The notes under the pieces are model-generated. The model did no database searches. It was not told where the DNA came from and was given only the letters and a program-made list of their open reading frames with translations. A stretch of DNA of 64,000 nucleotides from CAWDYA01 sp963806495 (lineage in GTDB: Bacteria; Acidobacteriota; Polarisedimenticolia; JACPZX01; DASXTC01), in contig CAWDYA010000002.1 of assembly GCA_963806495.1 (NCBI GenBank), positions 429,315 through 493,314 on the forward strand, read 5' to 3'. Below are positions 1 through 9,455 of this stretch, in pieces. The translations under genes were made by a program, and so were the position numbers. The stretch's first letter is position 1; every line of letters starts with the position of its first letter.

Positions 1-1283
1 TCGCGGGACTTGAGCTTCTGGAACATCATGAACGCCTTCTGCCGGAATTCGGCTGGCACCCCTGGACCGTCATCAGCGACGGAGAACTCCCAGAACCGGC
101 CTTTGCGCCGGGCGCGGACCTCGACACGTCCGTCCTGCCGGTCGTGATGCTTGATGGCGTTGCTGATGAGATTCCGGAACACCTGCTCGACCGGGGCCCT
201 CGGGCTCCGAATGGTCGGCATGTCCGGCCCTGCCTCGATGCGGAAGCCCGGAGGGGGAGCGAGCAGCTCCGCCAGGTCGTTCACGAGCGCACGGGTGTCC
301 ACCGGCACCGCTTCGCCCTCCTCCCGACCGACACGCGAGTAGGCCAGCAGATCCTCCGTGAGCGCCTCCATCCGCCGGACCCGCCCGCGGAGCTGCTCGA
401 GGTAGCCGCTGATCTTCGCATCGACCGAGGGGCCGAGCTCCTCCTCGATCCACTCGGCGAGATTCTCGATGTTCCTCAGCGGAGCGCGCAGGTCGTGGGA
501 GGCGACGTAGGCGAACTGCTCGAGCTCCGCGTTGGAGCGTGCCAGCTCCGCGGCCTGCCTGGCCATCGTCTCGCGGTCCTGCATCGTCTGGGTGATGTCC
601 CGGGCCACGGCGTAGACCTTGCCACGACCCGTCAGCGGTGCCGCACGCCAGGCGAGCCACAGGTACCGGCCGTCGGCGGTCATGTAGCGGTTCTGGAAAT
701 CGACGACGGGAAGCCCCCTCGTGAGCTTCTCGATCTCGCGGATCGTCTTGCGGCGGTCGTCCGCGTGCACGAAATCGAGGAACGATCGGCTCAGCAGCTC
801 CTCGCGGCTGTATCCCAGCGTGCTCGTGAACGCGGGGTTCACCTGCTTGAAGTAGCCGTCGAGGCCGGCGATGCAGAGAAGGTCGAGCGACAGCTCGAAG
901 TGACGGCTGAGCTCCTCCTCGGCCTGCTTGCGGCGGCTCACGTTGCGGAAGATGGCGCAGGTGGCCACGACGTTGCCGTCCTCGAAACGGGAGCTCGCGC
1001 TGCCCTCCACGGGGATCCGCTCGCCCGATCTGGAGAGGAAGTCGGCGGAGATATCCACCGCCGCCTCGCCCTCCCGCAGCTTCTCGATCAGGAGCCGGCA
1101 GTGAGGATGGCTGTCCGGGTGGATGACATCGAAGAGACGCAGCCCCTCGATCTCCTCGGCGCGGTAGCCGAGGGTCCGCCGCCAGGCGGCGTTGACGTAT
1201 AGAAAGCGGCCGTCGGGCGCGACGCTCTGGATCAGGTCGAAAGCGTTGTCACACAGATCGTGAAACAGCTCCTCGCTCGCCAT
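1..1283 (-). CDS. PAS-PAS sensor histidine kinase, C-terminus cut by window edge
   Basis: The ATG at 1283 follows a GGAG ribosome site and the frame stays open to the window edge, giving about 427 residues. Two PAS domains occupy roughly residues 1-120 and 125-245; each carries the typical G-R/Y-F-x-x-V-N-P/A core (DGRFLYVNAAW, DGYFKQVNPAF). A HisKA dimerisation helix follows, with the phospho-acceptor motif ASHDLRAPL, then the ATPase N box (NLISNAIKHH) and G1 box (DDGPGVP). The protein ends in the edge soon after, at KAFMMFQKLKS. There is no signal peptide or membrane span, so it is probably a cytoplasmic sensor reading its ligand through PAS. The FAYVASHDLRAPLRNIE version of the H box is typical of phytochrome-like and PAS hybrid kinases. 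No response regulator is visible nearby. Confidence 0.9.
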   Translation of the reverse strand, partial: MASEELFHDLCDNAFDLIQSVAPDGRFLYVNAAWRRTLGYRAEEIEGLRLFDVIHPDSHPHCRLLIEKLREGEAAVDISADFLSRSGERIPVEGSASSRFEDGNVVATCAIFRNVSRRKQAEEELSRHFELSLDLLCIAGLDGYFKQVNPAFTSTLGYSREELLSRSFLDFVHADDRRKTIREIEKLTRGLPVVDFQNRYMTADGRYLWLAWRAAPLTGRGKVYAVARDITQTMQDRETMARQAAELARSNAELEQFAYVASHDLRAPLRNIENLAEWIEEELGPSVDAKISGYLEQLRGRVRRMEALTEDLLAYSRVGREEGEAVPVDTRALVNDLAELLAPPPGFRIEAGPDMPTIRSPRAPVEQVFRNLISNAIKHHDRQDGRVEVRARRKGRFWEFSVADDGPGVPAEFRQKAFMMFQKLKSR

Positions 1284-1509
1284 AGTCTCCACGGTTCGTC
1301 CTGTCGTGCGGGCAGGCCGCGCCCGGTTCGGACCACGGCCCATAGCATACGCCGAGTGCGCGGGCCGGGCCAACCCGTAATAGCCTCCTGACACGTATTC
1401 CGGGGGCGGTCAGGATATCAGAAAGCGAGCGGTTCGAAGGAATATCCTCGGCCGGACCGGTGCGTGTCCGTGCTAGAATCACCGCGAATCCGACATTCCG
1501 GGGGGACTC

Positions 1510-2011
1510 ATGAGCAGCCAGTCCGGTGGGGACGATGCCCGCGTCCTGCTGCGCCCGCCGCAGGGCTTCGTCGGTGACGCCGGCGACCCCGTCCGCATCG
1601 ACGCGGACGGCATCGCGCGCGTAGGACGGGAGACGGCCGCTGCCCTTCTGCGGCGCAACGAGGGTTGGCGCGTGGTCCGCGAGCCTATTCCGGCCGGGGA
1701 GCTGGCGCGTCTGCGCGAGAGGGTGGTCTTTCTCGAAAGACGGGCGCACGAGCTGGGCGAGGAGCTGCGAACGGCGGGAGAGGACGAAGGCCGACGGCTG
1801 GTCGGATCGTGAGAGCCTGCGCGCCGATCTGGTCGAAGGGCAGGTGTCCGCCGGGGAGATCCTCGAGGCGAGCGCCAGGATCGAGAGCGCGCGCCTGCGG
1901 CGGCAGGAGATCGGGGCGGCCATCGACACGCTCAAGCGGGAGCACGAGCAGCTCAGCCTGCGTCTCGCCGCCGAGGAGCGGCTCCGGCGCGACCTCGACG
2001 ACAATCGCTAG
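1510..2011 (+). CDS. Small coiled-coil protein, frameshifted
   Basis: Function not recognised. The ATG at 1510 follows a purine-rich GGGGGGAC site. The first frame runs to a TGA at 1810, but a second frame continues the same heptad-rich, charged helix (ESLRADLVEGQ through ERLRRDLDDNR) to a TAG at 2009-2011. Reading across an indel somewhere in 1775-1811 gives one protein of about 166 residues. Its N-terminal 60 residues are globular (RIDADGIARVGRETAAALL) and the rest is a predicted coiled coil. It converges with the arginase gene and overlaps its stop. The merged reading is inference from continuous composition; the alternative is a true 100-residue protein ending at 1812. Confidence 0.5.
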
Positions 2012-2917
2012 AAGATCTGCTTGCCGAGCGCGCTCAGGATCAGCTCCGCGCCGAACTCCGCCGTGTGGTTGCGGTCGTCGAAGATCGGATTGACCTCCAC
2101 GAGATCCAGCGCCGCCAGACGCCCGGAGTCGTGGATCAGCTCCATGCACAGGTGGGCCTCGCGGTAGCTCAGCCCGCCCTTCTTGGGTGTGCCCACCCCG
2201 GGAGCCACGGACGGGTCGCAGGCGTCGATATCGAAGCTGACGTGCACGCCGGTGGTGCCCCGCGAGACCGTCTCGAGCGCCTCCTCCGTGATCGCCGCGG
2301 CGCCCCGCCGATCGATCTCCTTCATGGTGTAAACCCGCACGCCGCTCGCCTGGATCAGTCTCTTCTCGCGTTCATCCAGGTCCCGCACCCCGATGAGGGC
2401 GCAGTGATCCGGGGCTACCTTGCCGGAAAACCCGCCGATCGACGCCAGACCGGGGTCCCCGAGACCGAGGACGTGCGACAGGGGCATGCCGTGCACGTTT
2501 CCGGAGTCGGTGGATCCGGGAGTGTTCATGTCACCGTGGGCGTCGAACCAGAGCAGCCCGATGCTCCCGCCGAGCTCGCGCTGGTGGCGGGCCGAGGCCG
2601 CGATCGATCCCATGGCGAGGGAGTGGTCTCCACCGAGGACCACGGGCGTCCGGCCGTCACGCAGGACAGCCATCGAGCGCTCGCACAGGTCCTCGCAGAC
2701 GCGCCTGATCGCCGCGGCGAACTTCATGCTGCGATCACCCGGATCGCACTCCTCGGGAAGGGGAACGTGGACGTCCCCACGGTCCTCGACCTCGAGCCCG
2801 AGCTCCGCGATACGTGATGCGAGACCCGTGACGCGCAGGGCGCTCGGGCCCATGTCGACGCCGCGACGATTCGCGCCGAGGTCGATTCGGGACGCCAACG
2901 AGAGAAACTCGATTCAT
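2008..2917 (-). CDS. rocF: Arginase (frameshift near the N-terminus)
   Basis: Hydrolyses L-arginine to ornithine and urea. Manganese-binding motifs of the ureohydrolase family are intact: GGDHSLAMGS, DAHGDMNT and SFDIDACDPS, followed by the arginase-type VAPGVGTP; the RRGVDMGPSALR segment is arginase rather than agmatinase style. The canonical N-terminus (MNRVSLVGVP) lies in a different frame, starting at an ATG at 2917 behind a GAGGAT ribosome site. Dropping one A from the AA at 2886-2887 joins it as VGVPIDLGANRRG, the usual sequence. Without that correction the only start is an internal one at 2898. Corrected length is about 302 residues, normal for the family. It stands alone, convergent with the coiled-coil gene and divergent from the TPR gene. 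Confidence 0.88.
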
Positions 2918-3039
2918 GGGGATCCTCAGGAGGCATTCAGCCGCCGGAAGGTTACACCACGGGGGGTGCCGGGGTGAATCGTGTAGACTGTGCCGGTCCC
3001 CGGCCGACTCCCGTCCGGGCCTCGAGTGGAGGTGAACCC

Positions 3040-4635
3040 GTGAGCTTGCGTCACCGCGCGCCGATCGCTTTTCTGCTCCTCTGTGTGGCAGTCACCGCCG
3101 TCGAGGCCCGCGTCTCGGACCTGGGGCACATCGATTTCCCGAACTCGGGTTCGCCGAAGGCGCAGGAGGCATTCATCCGCGGCGTGCTGCTCCTCCACAG
3201 CTTCGAGTACGAGGACGCCCGCGAAGCGTTCGTCGAGGCGGAGACGATCGACCCTTCCTTCGCGATGGCCTACTGGGGTGACGCCATGACCTACAACCAC
3301 CCCCTCTGGAGGCAGCGCGACCGTGCGGCGGCTCTCGAAGCGCTCGGCCGGCTCGCTCCGACTTCCGCGGCGCGCGCGGCGAGGACCCCTACCGAGAGGG
3401 AGCGAGGTTACATGCATGCCGTCGAGGTGCTCTACCGGGACGATGACAAGACCGCCTGCGATCGGGACTACGAGCAGGAGATGGCGCGGTTGGCGGTGCG
3501 ATTCCCGGAGGATGACGAGGCGGCCGCCTTCCACGCGTTGTCGATTCTGGGGACCGCGAACGGGGTGAGGGACTTCCGGGTCTACATGCGGGCCGCGGCG
3601 GCGGCGGAGGAAGTGTTCGCGCGCAACCCGAAGCACCCGGGTGCGGCGCATTATCTGATCCACTCGTACGACGATCCGATCCATGCGCCGCTCGGGCTGA
3701 GAGCGGCGCGAGTCTACGCTCAGATCGCGCCGGCCGCCTCGCACGCGCAGCACATGATCTCCCACATCTACATGGCGCTCGGCGACTGGGACGAAACGGT
3801 GACGGCCAACGAGAAGTCGTTCGCGGTGTCCGAGCAGCGCGCGCGGCGCAAGGGCCTGCCGGCTCACGAGCGGAACCACCATGCCCTGGACTGGCTCGCC
3901 TATGCCTATCTGCAGCAGGGCCGGCTGCGCGACGCCCGGGCGCGTCTCGAGGTGATGGATCTCGATGCCCGCGAGGCTCCCACATCGGACAGCCTCTGGT
4001 ACGCCTCGCGAATGCGCGCGGACTGGATCGTGCATGCGCCCGCAGGGGCCGCCATCCCCGCCGCACCCGACCTGTCCGGGGCCGGTGTGTCGGCGACGTC
4101 GGCCGACGACTACGCGAGCGGACTCGCGGCGGTGCGCGCGGGCCGGGCGGACGAGGCGCGGTCAATCCTGCGGGCGATGGCGAAACGCCGCGAGGAGGCG
4201 ACCGCGGGGACGAAGGAGGACACCGAGCGGGATCTGACGGAGGCGTTGATCATGGAGAAGGAGCTCGACGCGCTGATCAGGGACGCTTCGGGTCAGCGTG
4301 ACGGGGCGCTCGAACTTCTCGCCGAGGCGGCGCGGCTCGAGGACGCCCTGCCGTTCGACTTCGGTCCACCGGGGGTGGTCAAGCCGTCGCACGAGCAGTT
4401 CGGCGAGACGCTGCTCGCAGCCGGGCGGGCCGGCGACGCGCGGAAGGAGTTCGCCGCGGCGCTCGACCGCGCTCCGCGGCGGACGCTCTCGCTGCTGGGG
4501 CTGGCACGCGCTTGTGCCGAGGCCGGCGATGCGGATGCCGCGGCACGGACGTACGGCGAGCTCGAGGGGATCCTGAAGGTCGCGGACGTCGATCTGCCCT
4601 GGCTGGAGGAAGTCCGGAAGGGTGCATCGCGTTGA
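3040..4635 (+). CDS. Secreted TPR-repeat protein
   Basis: 531 residues from a GTG at 3040, chosen because a GGAGGTGA ribosome site lies just upstream and a signal peptide (RHRAPIAFLLLCVAVTAVEA) starts there. The mature part opens with IDFPNSGSPKAQEAFIRG and then a series of tetratricopeptide-like helices (PSFAMAYWGDAMTYNHPLW; NPKHPGAAHYLIHSYDDP), continuing to the C-terminus (LGLARACAEAGDADAAARTYGEL). The AYWGDAMTYNHPLW type of repeat recurs in secreted TPR proteins of environmental bacteria; no enzyme motif is visible. Probably a periplasmic scaffold protein. The next gene's -35 box overlaps its stop codon. Confidence 0.75.
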   Translation: MSLRHRAPIAFLLLCVAVTAVEARVSDLGHIDFPNSGSPKAQEAFIRGVLLLHSFEYEDAREAFVEAETIDPSFAMAYWGDAMTYNHPLWRQRDRAAALEALGRLAPTSAARAARTPTERERGYMHAVEVLYRDDDKTACDRDYEQEMARLAVRFPEDDEAAAFHALSILGTANGVRDFRVYMRAAAAAEEVFARNPKHPGAAHYLIHSYDDPIHAPLGLRAARVYAQIAPAASHAQHMISHIYMALGDWDETVTANEKSFAVSEQRARRKGLPAHERNHHALDWLAYAYLQQGRLRDARARLEVMDLDAREAPTSDSLWYASRMRADWIVHAPAGAAIPAAPDLSGAGVSATSADDYASGLAAVRAGRADEARSILRAMAKRREEATAGTKEDTERDLTEALIMEKELDALIRDASGQRDGALELLAEAARLEDALPFDFGPPGVVKPSHEQFGETLLAAGRAGDARKEFAAALDRAPRRTLSLLGLARACAEAGDADAAARTYGELEGILKVADVDLPWLEEVRKGASR

Positions 4636-4661
4636 CGCTTCCGGGCGAAGGGGGGTATAGT
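4632..4661 (+). promoter_or_regulatory. Sigma-70-type promoter for the first OPT transporter
   Basis: TTGACG (4632-4637), an 18-base spacer and TATAGT (4656-4661). The TGA stop of the upstream TPR gene is embedded in the -35 hexamer. Start of transcription would be near 4668, leaving a leader of about 48 bases before the ATG at 4716. Confidence 0.6.
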
Positions 4662-4715
4662 GCGGCGCCCGCGGGTGAGTGAGCACGCGATGGAACCCAG
4701 AGGAGGCTGTCGCCT

Positions 4716-6716
4716 ATGAGTTTCCAGCCGTTCGTCCCCGAGAAGACCGGTCTCAGGGAGTTCACGGTCCGGGCCGTGGTCCTCGGGGTGGCGCAGGCCG
4801 CCGTGCTCGGCGCCGCCAACGCCTATCTCGGGCTGAAGGCCGGCCAGACCATCGCCGCCACCTTCCCGGCCGCCGTCGTCTCGATGCTGGTGCTGAGGGC
4901 CTTCAACGGCTCGATCCTCGAGGAGAACGTCTCGCGAACCGCCGCCTCGGTGGGCGAGGCGCTCGTGGCCGGCGCGATCTTCACGCTGCCGGCGTTCGTC
5001 ATCGCGGGGCTGTGGAAGGAATTCAACTACTGGGAGAGCAGCCTGCTGATGCTGGTGGGCGGCATCCTGGGGATCCTCTTCGTGACGTTCCTGCGCCGCA
5101 CGCTGTGCGAGGATCCGTCGCTGCCGTTCCCCGAGGCGGTGGCGGCCGCCGAGATACACAAGGCGGGGCAGAAGGGCGCCACGGGAGCGAAGTATCTGTT
5201 CGGCGCGATGGGGCTCGCCGGGGTGGTCGAGCTGCTGAAGAATCCATCGGGCTTCGGCCTGGTGACCGACTCGGTCAGCCGCTTCGTCACCTTCAGCCAT
5301 TCCAAGATCACGTTCCTGCGCGAGGGGATGCCGTTCGGCAAGCCGGCGACCTATACGGGGGGGATGAAGATCGAATCCCCCTATGCCTCGCCGGCCTTCA
5401 TGAGCGTCGGCTACATCATCGGACCGAAACTCGCCGCTCTCAACTTCTCGGGCGGCGTCCTCGCCTGGCTCATTTTCGTTCCGCTCATCATGTTTCTCAG
5501 CGGCGACGGCAGCCAGCTCATGGACCTGGCGAAGGATCCCTCCCTTGCCGATGCCACGCGGCTCGAGCAGCTCGAGACGGTGGCGAACCAGGCATGGTTC
5601 AGCATCGTAAGGCCGATTGCGGTCGGGGCGATGCTGATCTCGGCGGTCTGGACGCTCTTCGGAATGCGCGGGCCCTTGCTGGAAGGGATGGGACGCGCCT
5701 TCGCCGACATGAAGAAGGCCCGGGGGATGGGCGTCTCCACGGCCCGCCTCGAGCGGGACATCAGGATGAAGTACGTGATCATCGGCATCGTATTGCTGAT
5801 CATCCCGATGACGGCGCTCTTCACCTGGTTCACGCACAGTGTGGCGGCGGCGTTCGTCGCCGCGGTCGCCATGACCATCGCCGGCTTCGTCTTCTCGGCC
5901 GTGGCCGGATACCTCGTCGGCGTCATCGGTTCCTCATCGAGCCCGGTCTCCGGGCTCGCCCTGTCCAGCCTCGTGGTGGCGGCACTGCTTCTGGTGACGA
6001 TCGGTGTCACGGGGGCCGGAGGCGTGATGTCGGTGCTCGCCGTGGCCGCGGTGGTGTGCTGCGCTACCTCGATCGGCGGCGACATCATCCAGGATCTCAA
6101 AGTGGGGCACATCCTGGGCGGCACCCCGTACGCGATGGAGGTGGCCGAGATCATCGCGGTGGTGATCACCTCGTTCGTTCTGGTGGCCCCGATCGCGCTC
6201 CTGCACGCGCAGGACATCCAGATGGGGGGGCCCGGAATCGGCGGGGCCAAGCTGCCCGCCCCGCAGGCGAGCCTCATGGCGATGCTGGCGCAGGGGATCG
6301 TGGGGGGCGACATGGCCTGGTCTCTCGTGCTGATGGGGGTGGCGATGGCGATCGGGCTGATCATGCTCGGCTGCGAGTCGCCGATGCTGGTGGCGGTGGG
6401 GATGTACCTCGACTTCGCGACCGTGGCGGCGATCTTCGTCGGAGGCGTCATCCGCTGGCTCGTGGATCTGGCGATGAGCCGTCGGGGAATGGATGCCTCC
6501 GAGAGGGAGTTCCGCGGAAACGTCGGGACGCTTCTCGCGTCGGGGATGATCGTGGGCGAAGCGCTGGTCGCCATCATCCTCGCCATACTCTTCTTCGTAA
6601 AGGTCCGGCTGCCACATTTCGCAGGCAGCGGGTGGGGCGGTATCCCGGTCTTCGCCGCGGTCATCTTCATCCTGATCTACCTGCCGCTGCGCGCCCCGCG
6701 CGCCCAGCGGAGCTGA
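4716..6716 (+). CDS. OPT family oligopeptide/metal-chelate transporter (copy 1)
   Basis: 666 residues with about 14-16 hydrophobic segments, the usual size for the oligopeptide transporter family. OPT landmarks are present: the N-terminal GLKAGQTIAATFPAA block, SVGYIIGPKLAALNFSGG in the middle and the GVIGSSSSPVSGLA motif in the C-terminal half, followed by the soluble GGDIIQDLKVG loop. Family members import small peptides or peptide-like metal chelates across the inner membrane, driven by protons; the substrate here cannot be told. The ATG at 4716 follows AGAGGAGG. A second, divergent member lies at 13577-15637, so these are in-window paralogues. Confidence 0.9.
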   Translation: MSFQPFVPEKTGLREFTVRAVVLGVAQAAVLGAANAYLGLKAGQTIAATFPAAVVSMLVLRAFNGSILEENVSRTAASVGEALVAGAIFTLPAFVIAGLWKEFNYWESSLLMLVGGILGILFVTFLRRTLCEDPSLPFPEAVAAAEIHKAGQKGATGAKYLFGAMGLAGVVELLKNPSGFGLVTDSVSRFVTFSHSKITFLREGMPFGKPATYTGGMKIESPYASPAFMSVGYIIGPKLAALNFSGGVLAWLIFVPLIMFLSGDGSQLMDLAKDPSLADATRLEQLETVANQAWFSIVRPIAVGAMLISAVWTLFGMRGPLLEGMGRAFADMKKARGMGVSTARLERDIRMKYVIIGIVLLIIPMTALFTWFTHSVAAAFVAAVAMTIAGFVFSAVAGYLVGVIGSSSSPVSGLALSSLVVAALLLVTIGVTGAGGVMSVLAVAAVVCCATSIGGDIIQDLKVGHILGGTPYAMEVAEIIAVVITSFVLVAPIALLHAQDIQMGGPGIGGAKLPAPQASLMAMLAQGIVGGDMAWSLVLMGVAMAIGLIMLGCESPMLVAVGMYLDFATVAAIFVGGVIRWLVDLAMSRRGMDASEREFRGNVGTLLASGMIVGEALVAIILAILFFVKVRLPHFAGSGWGGIPVFAAVIFILIYLPLRAPRAQRS

Positions 6717-6724
6717 CGGCGCGG

Positions 6725-6753
6725 TTGTCGCGAGCCCGCCGCGCCGCCATAAT
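6725..6753 (+). promoter_or_regulatory. Possible sigma-70 promoter before the secreted protein at 6761
   Basis: TTGTCG (6725-6730), a 17-base spacer and CATAAT (6748-6753), directly after the OPT stop. The -10 lies only 8 bases before the ATG at 6761, so it would either give a nearly leaderless transcript or favour a downstream start (ATG 6779). Confidence 0.3.
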
Positions 6754-6760
6754 CGACCTG

Positions 6761-7414
6761 ATGCGCCGCCCCGACACGATGCGTCCAGGACGAGGCCCGG
6801 ACGGCCTGCGGTCGTTCCTGCCCGCCGTTTTGCTGACGGCCGCGGCCCTCCTGTCGTGGCCCGGAAGCGACGCCGTCCTGGCGCAGCGCCGCGGCCGGGT
6901 CCGGCTGGTGCCGCCCTCGGTGGAATGCCCCGAGCCGGGCCGGTCGATTCCCGCGGGCGCGACCCGCGCGCTCGATGCGTACCTGGGACCCGAGGCGCGG
7001 CCCCTCTGTCTCGGGGATCTCAACGGCAACGGCCGCGACGAGATCCTGGCCGCCCGGGTCGAGCGCTCCTTCGGGAAGGGGATGGGGTTCTACTGGGTCA
7101 CGCGGGACGCGGGCCTCTTCGAGGCGGGATCCGATCGGACGGCGATCTGGAAGCCGGTGCTCCGGATCACCGATCGGCTGGAGAACACCACGACCCCGAT
7201 CGGCTGGCGGCGCCCCGTCGAGGGAGCCGGAATCGGGCTGCGTTACACGATGACCGACTCGGGGCGCATCTGCCTGCAATTGCGCCGGCTCGACGCGAAC
7301 CGCCAGCGGCTCGAGCGGCCGCTGCTCCTCGTCAGGTGGGACCCGGCGATCGAAAGATACGTGACCGGATCGTGCGCCGACGGGACTCGGGGCGATCTCG
7401 TGAAGGACCGTTGA
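6761..7414 (+). CDS. Secreted protein of unknown function
   Basis: 217 residues from the ATG at 6761 (alternative ATG at 6779). An N-terminal hydrophobic segment (FLPAVLLTAAALLSWPGSDA) ending near VLAQ is a likely signal peptide. The mature part contains LGDLNGNGRDEIL, which resembles an FG-GAP/calcium-binding beta-propeller blade, and continues as beta-rich sequence with no further family hallmark. A single blade is not enough for a propeller, so the function is open. It lies 44 bases after the OPT gene and converges with the DUF1028 gene. Confidence 0.6.
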   Translation: MRRPDTMRPGRGPDGLRSFLPAVLLTAAALLSWPGSDAVLAQRRGRVRLVPPSVECPEPGRSIPAGATRALDAYLGPEARPLCLGDLNGNGRDEILAARVERSFGKGMGFYWVTRDAGLFEAGSDRTAIWKPVLRITDRLENTTTPIGWRRPVEGAGIGLRYTMTDSGRICLQLRRLDANRQRLERPLLLVRWDPAIERYVTGSCADGTRGDLVKDR

Positions 7415-7423
7415 ACACGATCC

Positions 7424-8437
7424 TCACTTCGCGTGAGGCCCAACCGACAGGATCTTCTCCAGCGTCGCCTTGTCGTCGGGGAGCAGTCCCACGGCCGGCA
7501 GGCGGGGCACCAGAAGGTACCAGCCCGGGTGGAGCCGGAAGGCCTTCGCGAACAGCGGCAACGAGTCGTCGAGACGTCCCTTCTGGGCAAGCGTCGCGGC
7601 GTGCCAGAAGAGAAACTCGTCCATCTCGGGGAACATCGCCTCCGCCTGCCCGTACTCCTTCACCGCTCCGTCGATATCGTCGTGCTCCACGGCCAGATCG
7701 CCCGCGTTCATGTGCTCGTACGCGCGCCAGAGATCCACGAGCCTCGCCAGCTCCTCGACGGGCCGGGGCTGATCCTCCACCCGCAGGTCCATCACGCGAT
7801 CCGTCCACGGTTTCCCGCTCTTTTCCCCCTTGACGATCAGGATGGCGGCCGACTGCCGCCCCCGGATGTCACCGCCCGCCTCCTGGGCGGCCCTGAGGCT
7901 GGCGATCATGCGGGCCGCGAGATCTCCGTGGGCCGCCTCGAACGCCTTCGCCATGGCCGGGACCACGCCGGCGTCGAGCATGAGGTTCGCCTCCACCGAG
8001 TAGTTGTCGCCTGTGTGATGGCTCGCCGCAGGGATGCAGCGCGAGCCCGTGTGCGCGGCCACGCGCCCCTTCGCGTCGATCATCGCCACCTGGCGGACCT
8101 CGCGCCCGTCATCCCGGGCCAGCAGTCGCTTCAGCGCATCGGGCGCCGGCACGCCCTGCGCCATCAGGGCCAGGCCTTCGGGGCCGTACTCCACCCGTAC
8201 GAACGACTGGGTGGCCACGGCCCCGACGCCCGCCTCCGCCCACGGGACCGCGGTGCCCACCGAGAACCAGTGGGACTGGACGGCGACGCCCATCTGTCCG
8301 GTCACCGGGTCTCGCGCGACGACCGAGAAGGTATGGGCGGGGCGCAGCGGGGTGTCGCTCGCCGGGGCGGCGTAGACGGCGGGCTCGAACAGCGGCAGCA
8401 GGCATCCGGCGAGCAGTGCAAGCAACGGGATTCGCAT
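7424..8437 (-). CDS. DUF1028 family secreted Ntn-hydrolase-like protein
   Basis: 337 residues with a clear signal peptide (PLLALLAGCLLPLFEPAVYA). The mature N-terminus HTFSVVARDPVTGQMGVAVQSHWF, followed by GTAVPWAEAGVGAVATQS, is the DUF1028 signature; the fold is that of N-terminal nucleophile hydrolases. Residues from about 240 onward form the extra C-terminal region seen in longer DUF1028 members (RAYEHMNAGDLAVEHDDIDGA), here helical and TPR-like. The biochemical role of the family is unknown. Divergent from the EamA gene. Confidence 0.85.
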   Translation of the reverse strand: MRIPLLALLAGCLLPLFEPAVYAAPASDTPLRPAHTFSVVARDPVTGQMGVAVQSHWFSVGTAVPWAEAGVGAVATQSFVRVEYGPEGLALMAQGVPAPDALKRLLARDDGREVRQVAMIDAKGRVAAHTGSRCIPAASHHTGDNYSVEANLMLDAGVVPAMAKAFEAAHGDLAARMIASLRAAQEAGGDIRGRQSAAILIVKGEKSGKPWTDRVMDLRVEDQPRPVEELARLVDLWRAYEHMNAGDLAVEHDDIDGAVKEYGQAEAMFPEMDEFLFWHAATLAQKGRLDDSLPLFAKAFRLHPGWYLLVPRLPAVGLLPDDKATLEKILSVGPHAK

Positions 8438-8522
8438 GGGTGTTCACCTTTCGTGGGCTGGGGTGGGGTGTTGTATCCTCACTGATTCTTCAGGCTACCG
8501 GACCCCTCCGAAGGAAGTCAAC

Positions 8523-9455
8523 GTGAAGCATGCGCCCGGCCGCAACGACCTCGAGCTGTTCCTGGTGGTCCTCTTCTGGGCGTTCAACGTGACGGTCGTC
8601 AAGCTGGCCCTGCGCGAGATGGAGCCGCTTGCGTTCAATATCATCCGGTTCGTGTGCGCCTCCACGGTCCTGCTGGTCGCGACCCGTGTGACCGAGGGAT
8701 CGCTCGGGGTGCGGCGCGGCGACGTACGGCGGATCCTGCTGCTCGGTGTCGTGGGGCACACTCTGTATCAGATCTGCTTCGTCCACGGGCTGGCCCGGAC
8801 CACCGCCTCGAGCACCGCGCTGATCTTCGGGAGCACGCCGGTCATCGTGGCGATTCTCTCGCGTCTGGCGGGCCACGAGAGGATCGGGCTATCGGGTGCC
8901 CTGGGCGCGGCGGCGGCCTTCTACGGAGTGTCGCTGATCGTGGGCGGCACGGCTTCGCCCGGATCGGGAGCCGGCCGGTGGGGCGGGGAGGTCATGGGGG
9001 ATCTCCTGATCCTGGGGGCGGCGCTCTGCTGGTCGACCTACACTGTGCTGTCGCGCGATCTGCTGACCCGATACTCGCCGCTCCGGATCACGACCCTGAC
9101 TCTCGCGTTCGGCACGGTGCTGCTGGTCCCGGCGTCGGTGCCCGACCTGGCGCGGCAGGACTGGCAGACCGTCTCGGCGATGACCTGGCTGGGGCTGGCG
9201 TATTCGTTCGTGTTCGCGCTCGTCATCTCGTACGTGCTCTGGTACCGGTCCGTGCGCAAGGTGGGCAACCTGAGGACGGCGATCTACTCGAATCTCGTCC
9301 CGGTGTTCGGGACGTTGTTCGGGGTCGTGTTGCTGGGAGACAGGATCACGACGGGGCTGTGGCTCGGCGCCGCGCTCATCCTGTCGGGCATCGTACTGAC
9401 CCGGATCGGCACGGGGTCGGCGGTCGCGCCGCCGCGCCCCTCCGATGTATCATGA
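8523..9455 (+). CDS. EamA/DMT family transporter
   Basis: 310 residues with ten hydrophobic segments in two EamA halves (each about 140 residues), the usual layout of drug/metabolite exporters in the inner membrane. The first half begins FLVVLFWAFNVTVVKLAL and the second GDLLILGAALCWSTYTVLSR. The GTG start at 8523 has a GGAAG site and sits just before the first membrane segment. Members export amino acids, nucleosides or other metabolites; the substrate is not readable. The stop overlaps the next gene by 11 bases, suggesting co-transcription with the DUF4126 gene. Confidence 0.85.
   Translation: MKHAPGRNDLELFLVVLFWAFNVTVVKLALREMEPLAFNIIRFVCASTVLLVATRVTEGSLGVRRGDVRRILLLGVVGHTLYQICFVHGLARTTASSTALIFGSTPVIVAILSRLAGHERIGLSGALGAAAAFYGVSLIVGGTASPGSGAGRWGGEVMGDLLILGAALCWSTYTVLSRDLLTRYSPLRITTLTLAFGTVLLVPASVPDLARQDWQTVSAMTWLGLAYSFVFALVISYVLWYRSVRKVGNLRTAIYSNLVPVFGTLFGVVLLGDRITTGLWLGAALILSGIVLTRIGTGSAVAPPRPSDVS

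Noticed and set aside
4293..5837. Long leftward reading frame opposite the TPR and OPT genes, and similar ones at 13535-15058, 15591-17309 and 44831-47287
   Set aside because: All are antisense to genes with clear families; their products are Arg/His/Pro-rich low-complexity sequence produced by high GC content.
4679..7414. A 911-codon rightward frame over the OPT gene
   Set aside because: Its first part is an out-of-frame shadow of the OPT gene. Only the last 217 codons, from ATG 6761, code for a plausible secreted protein.
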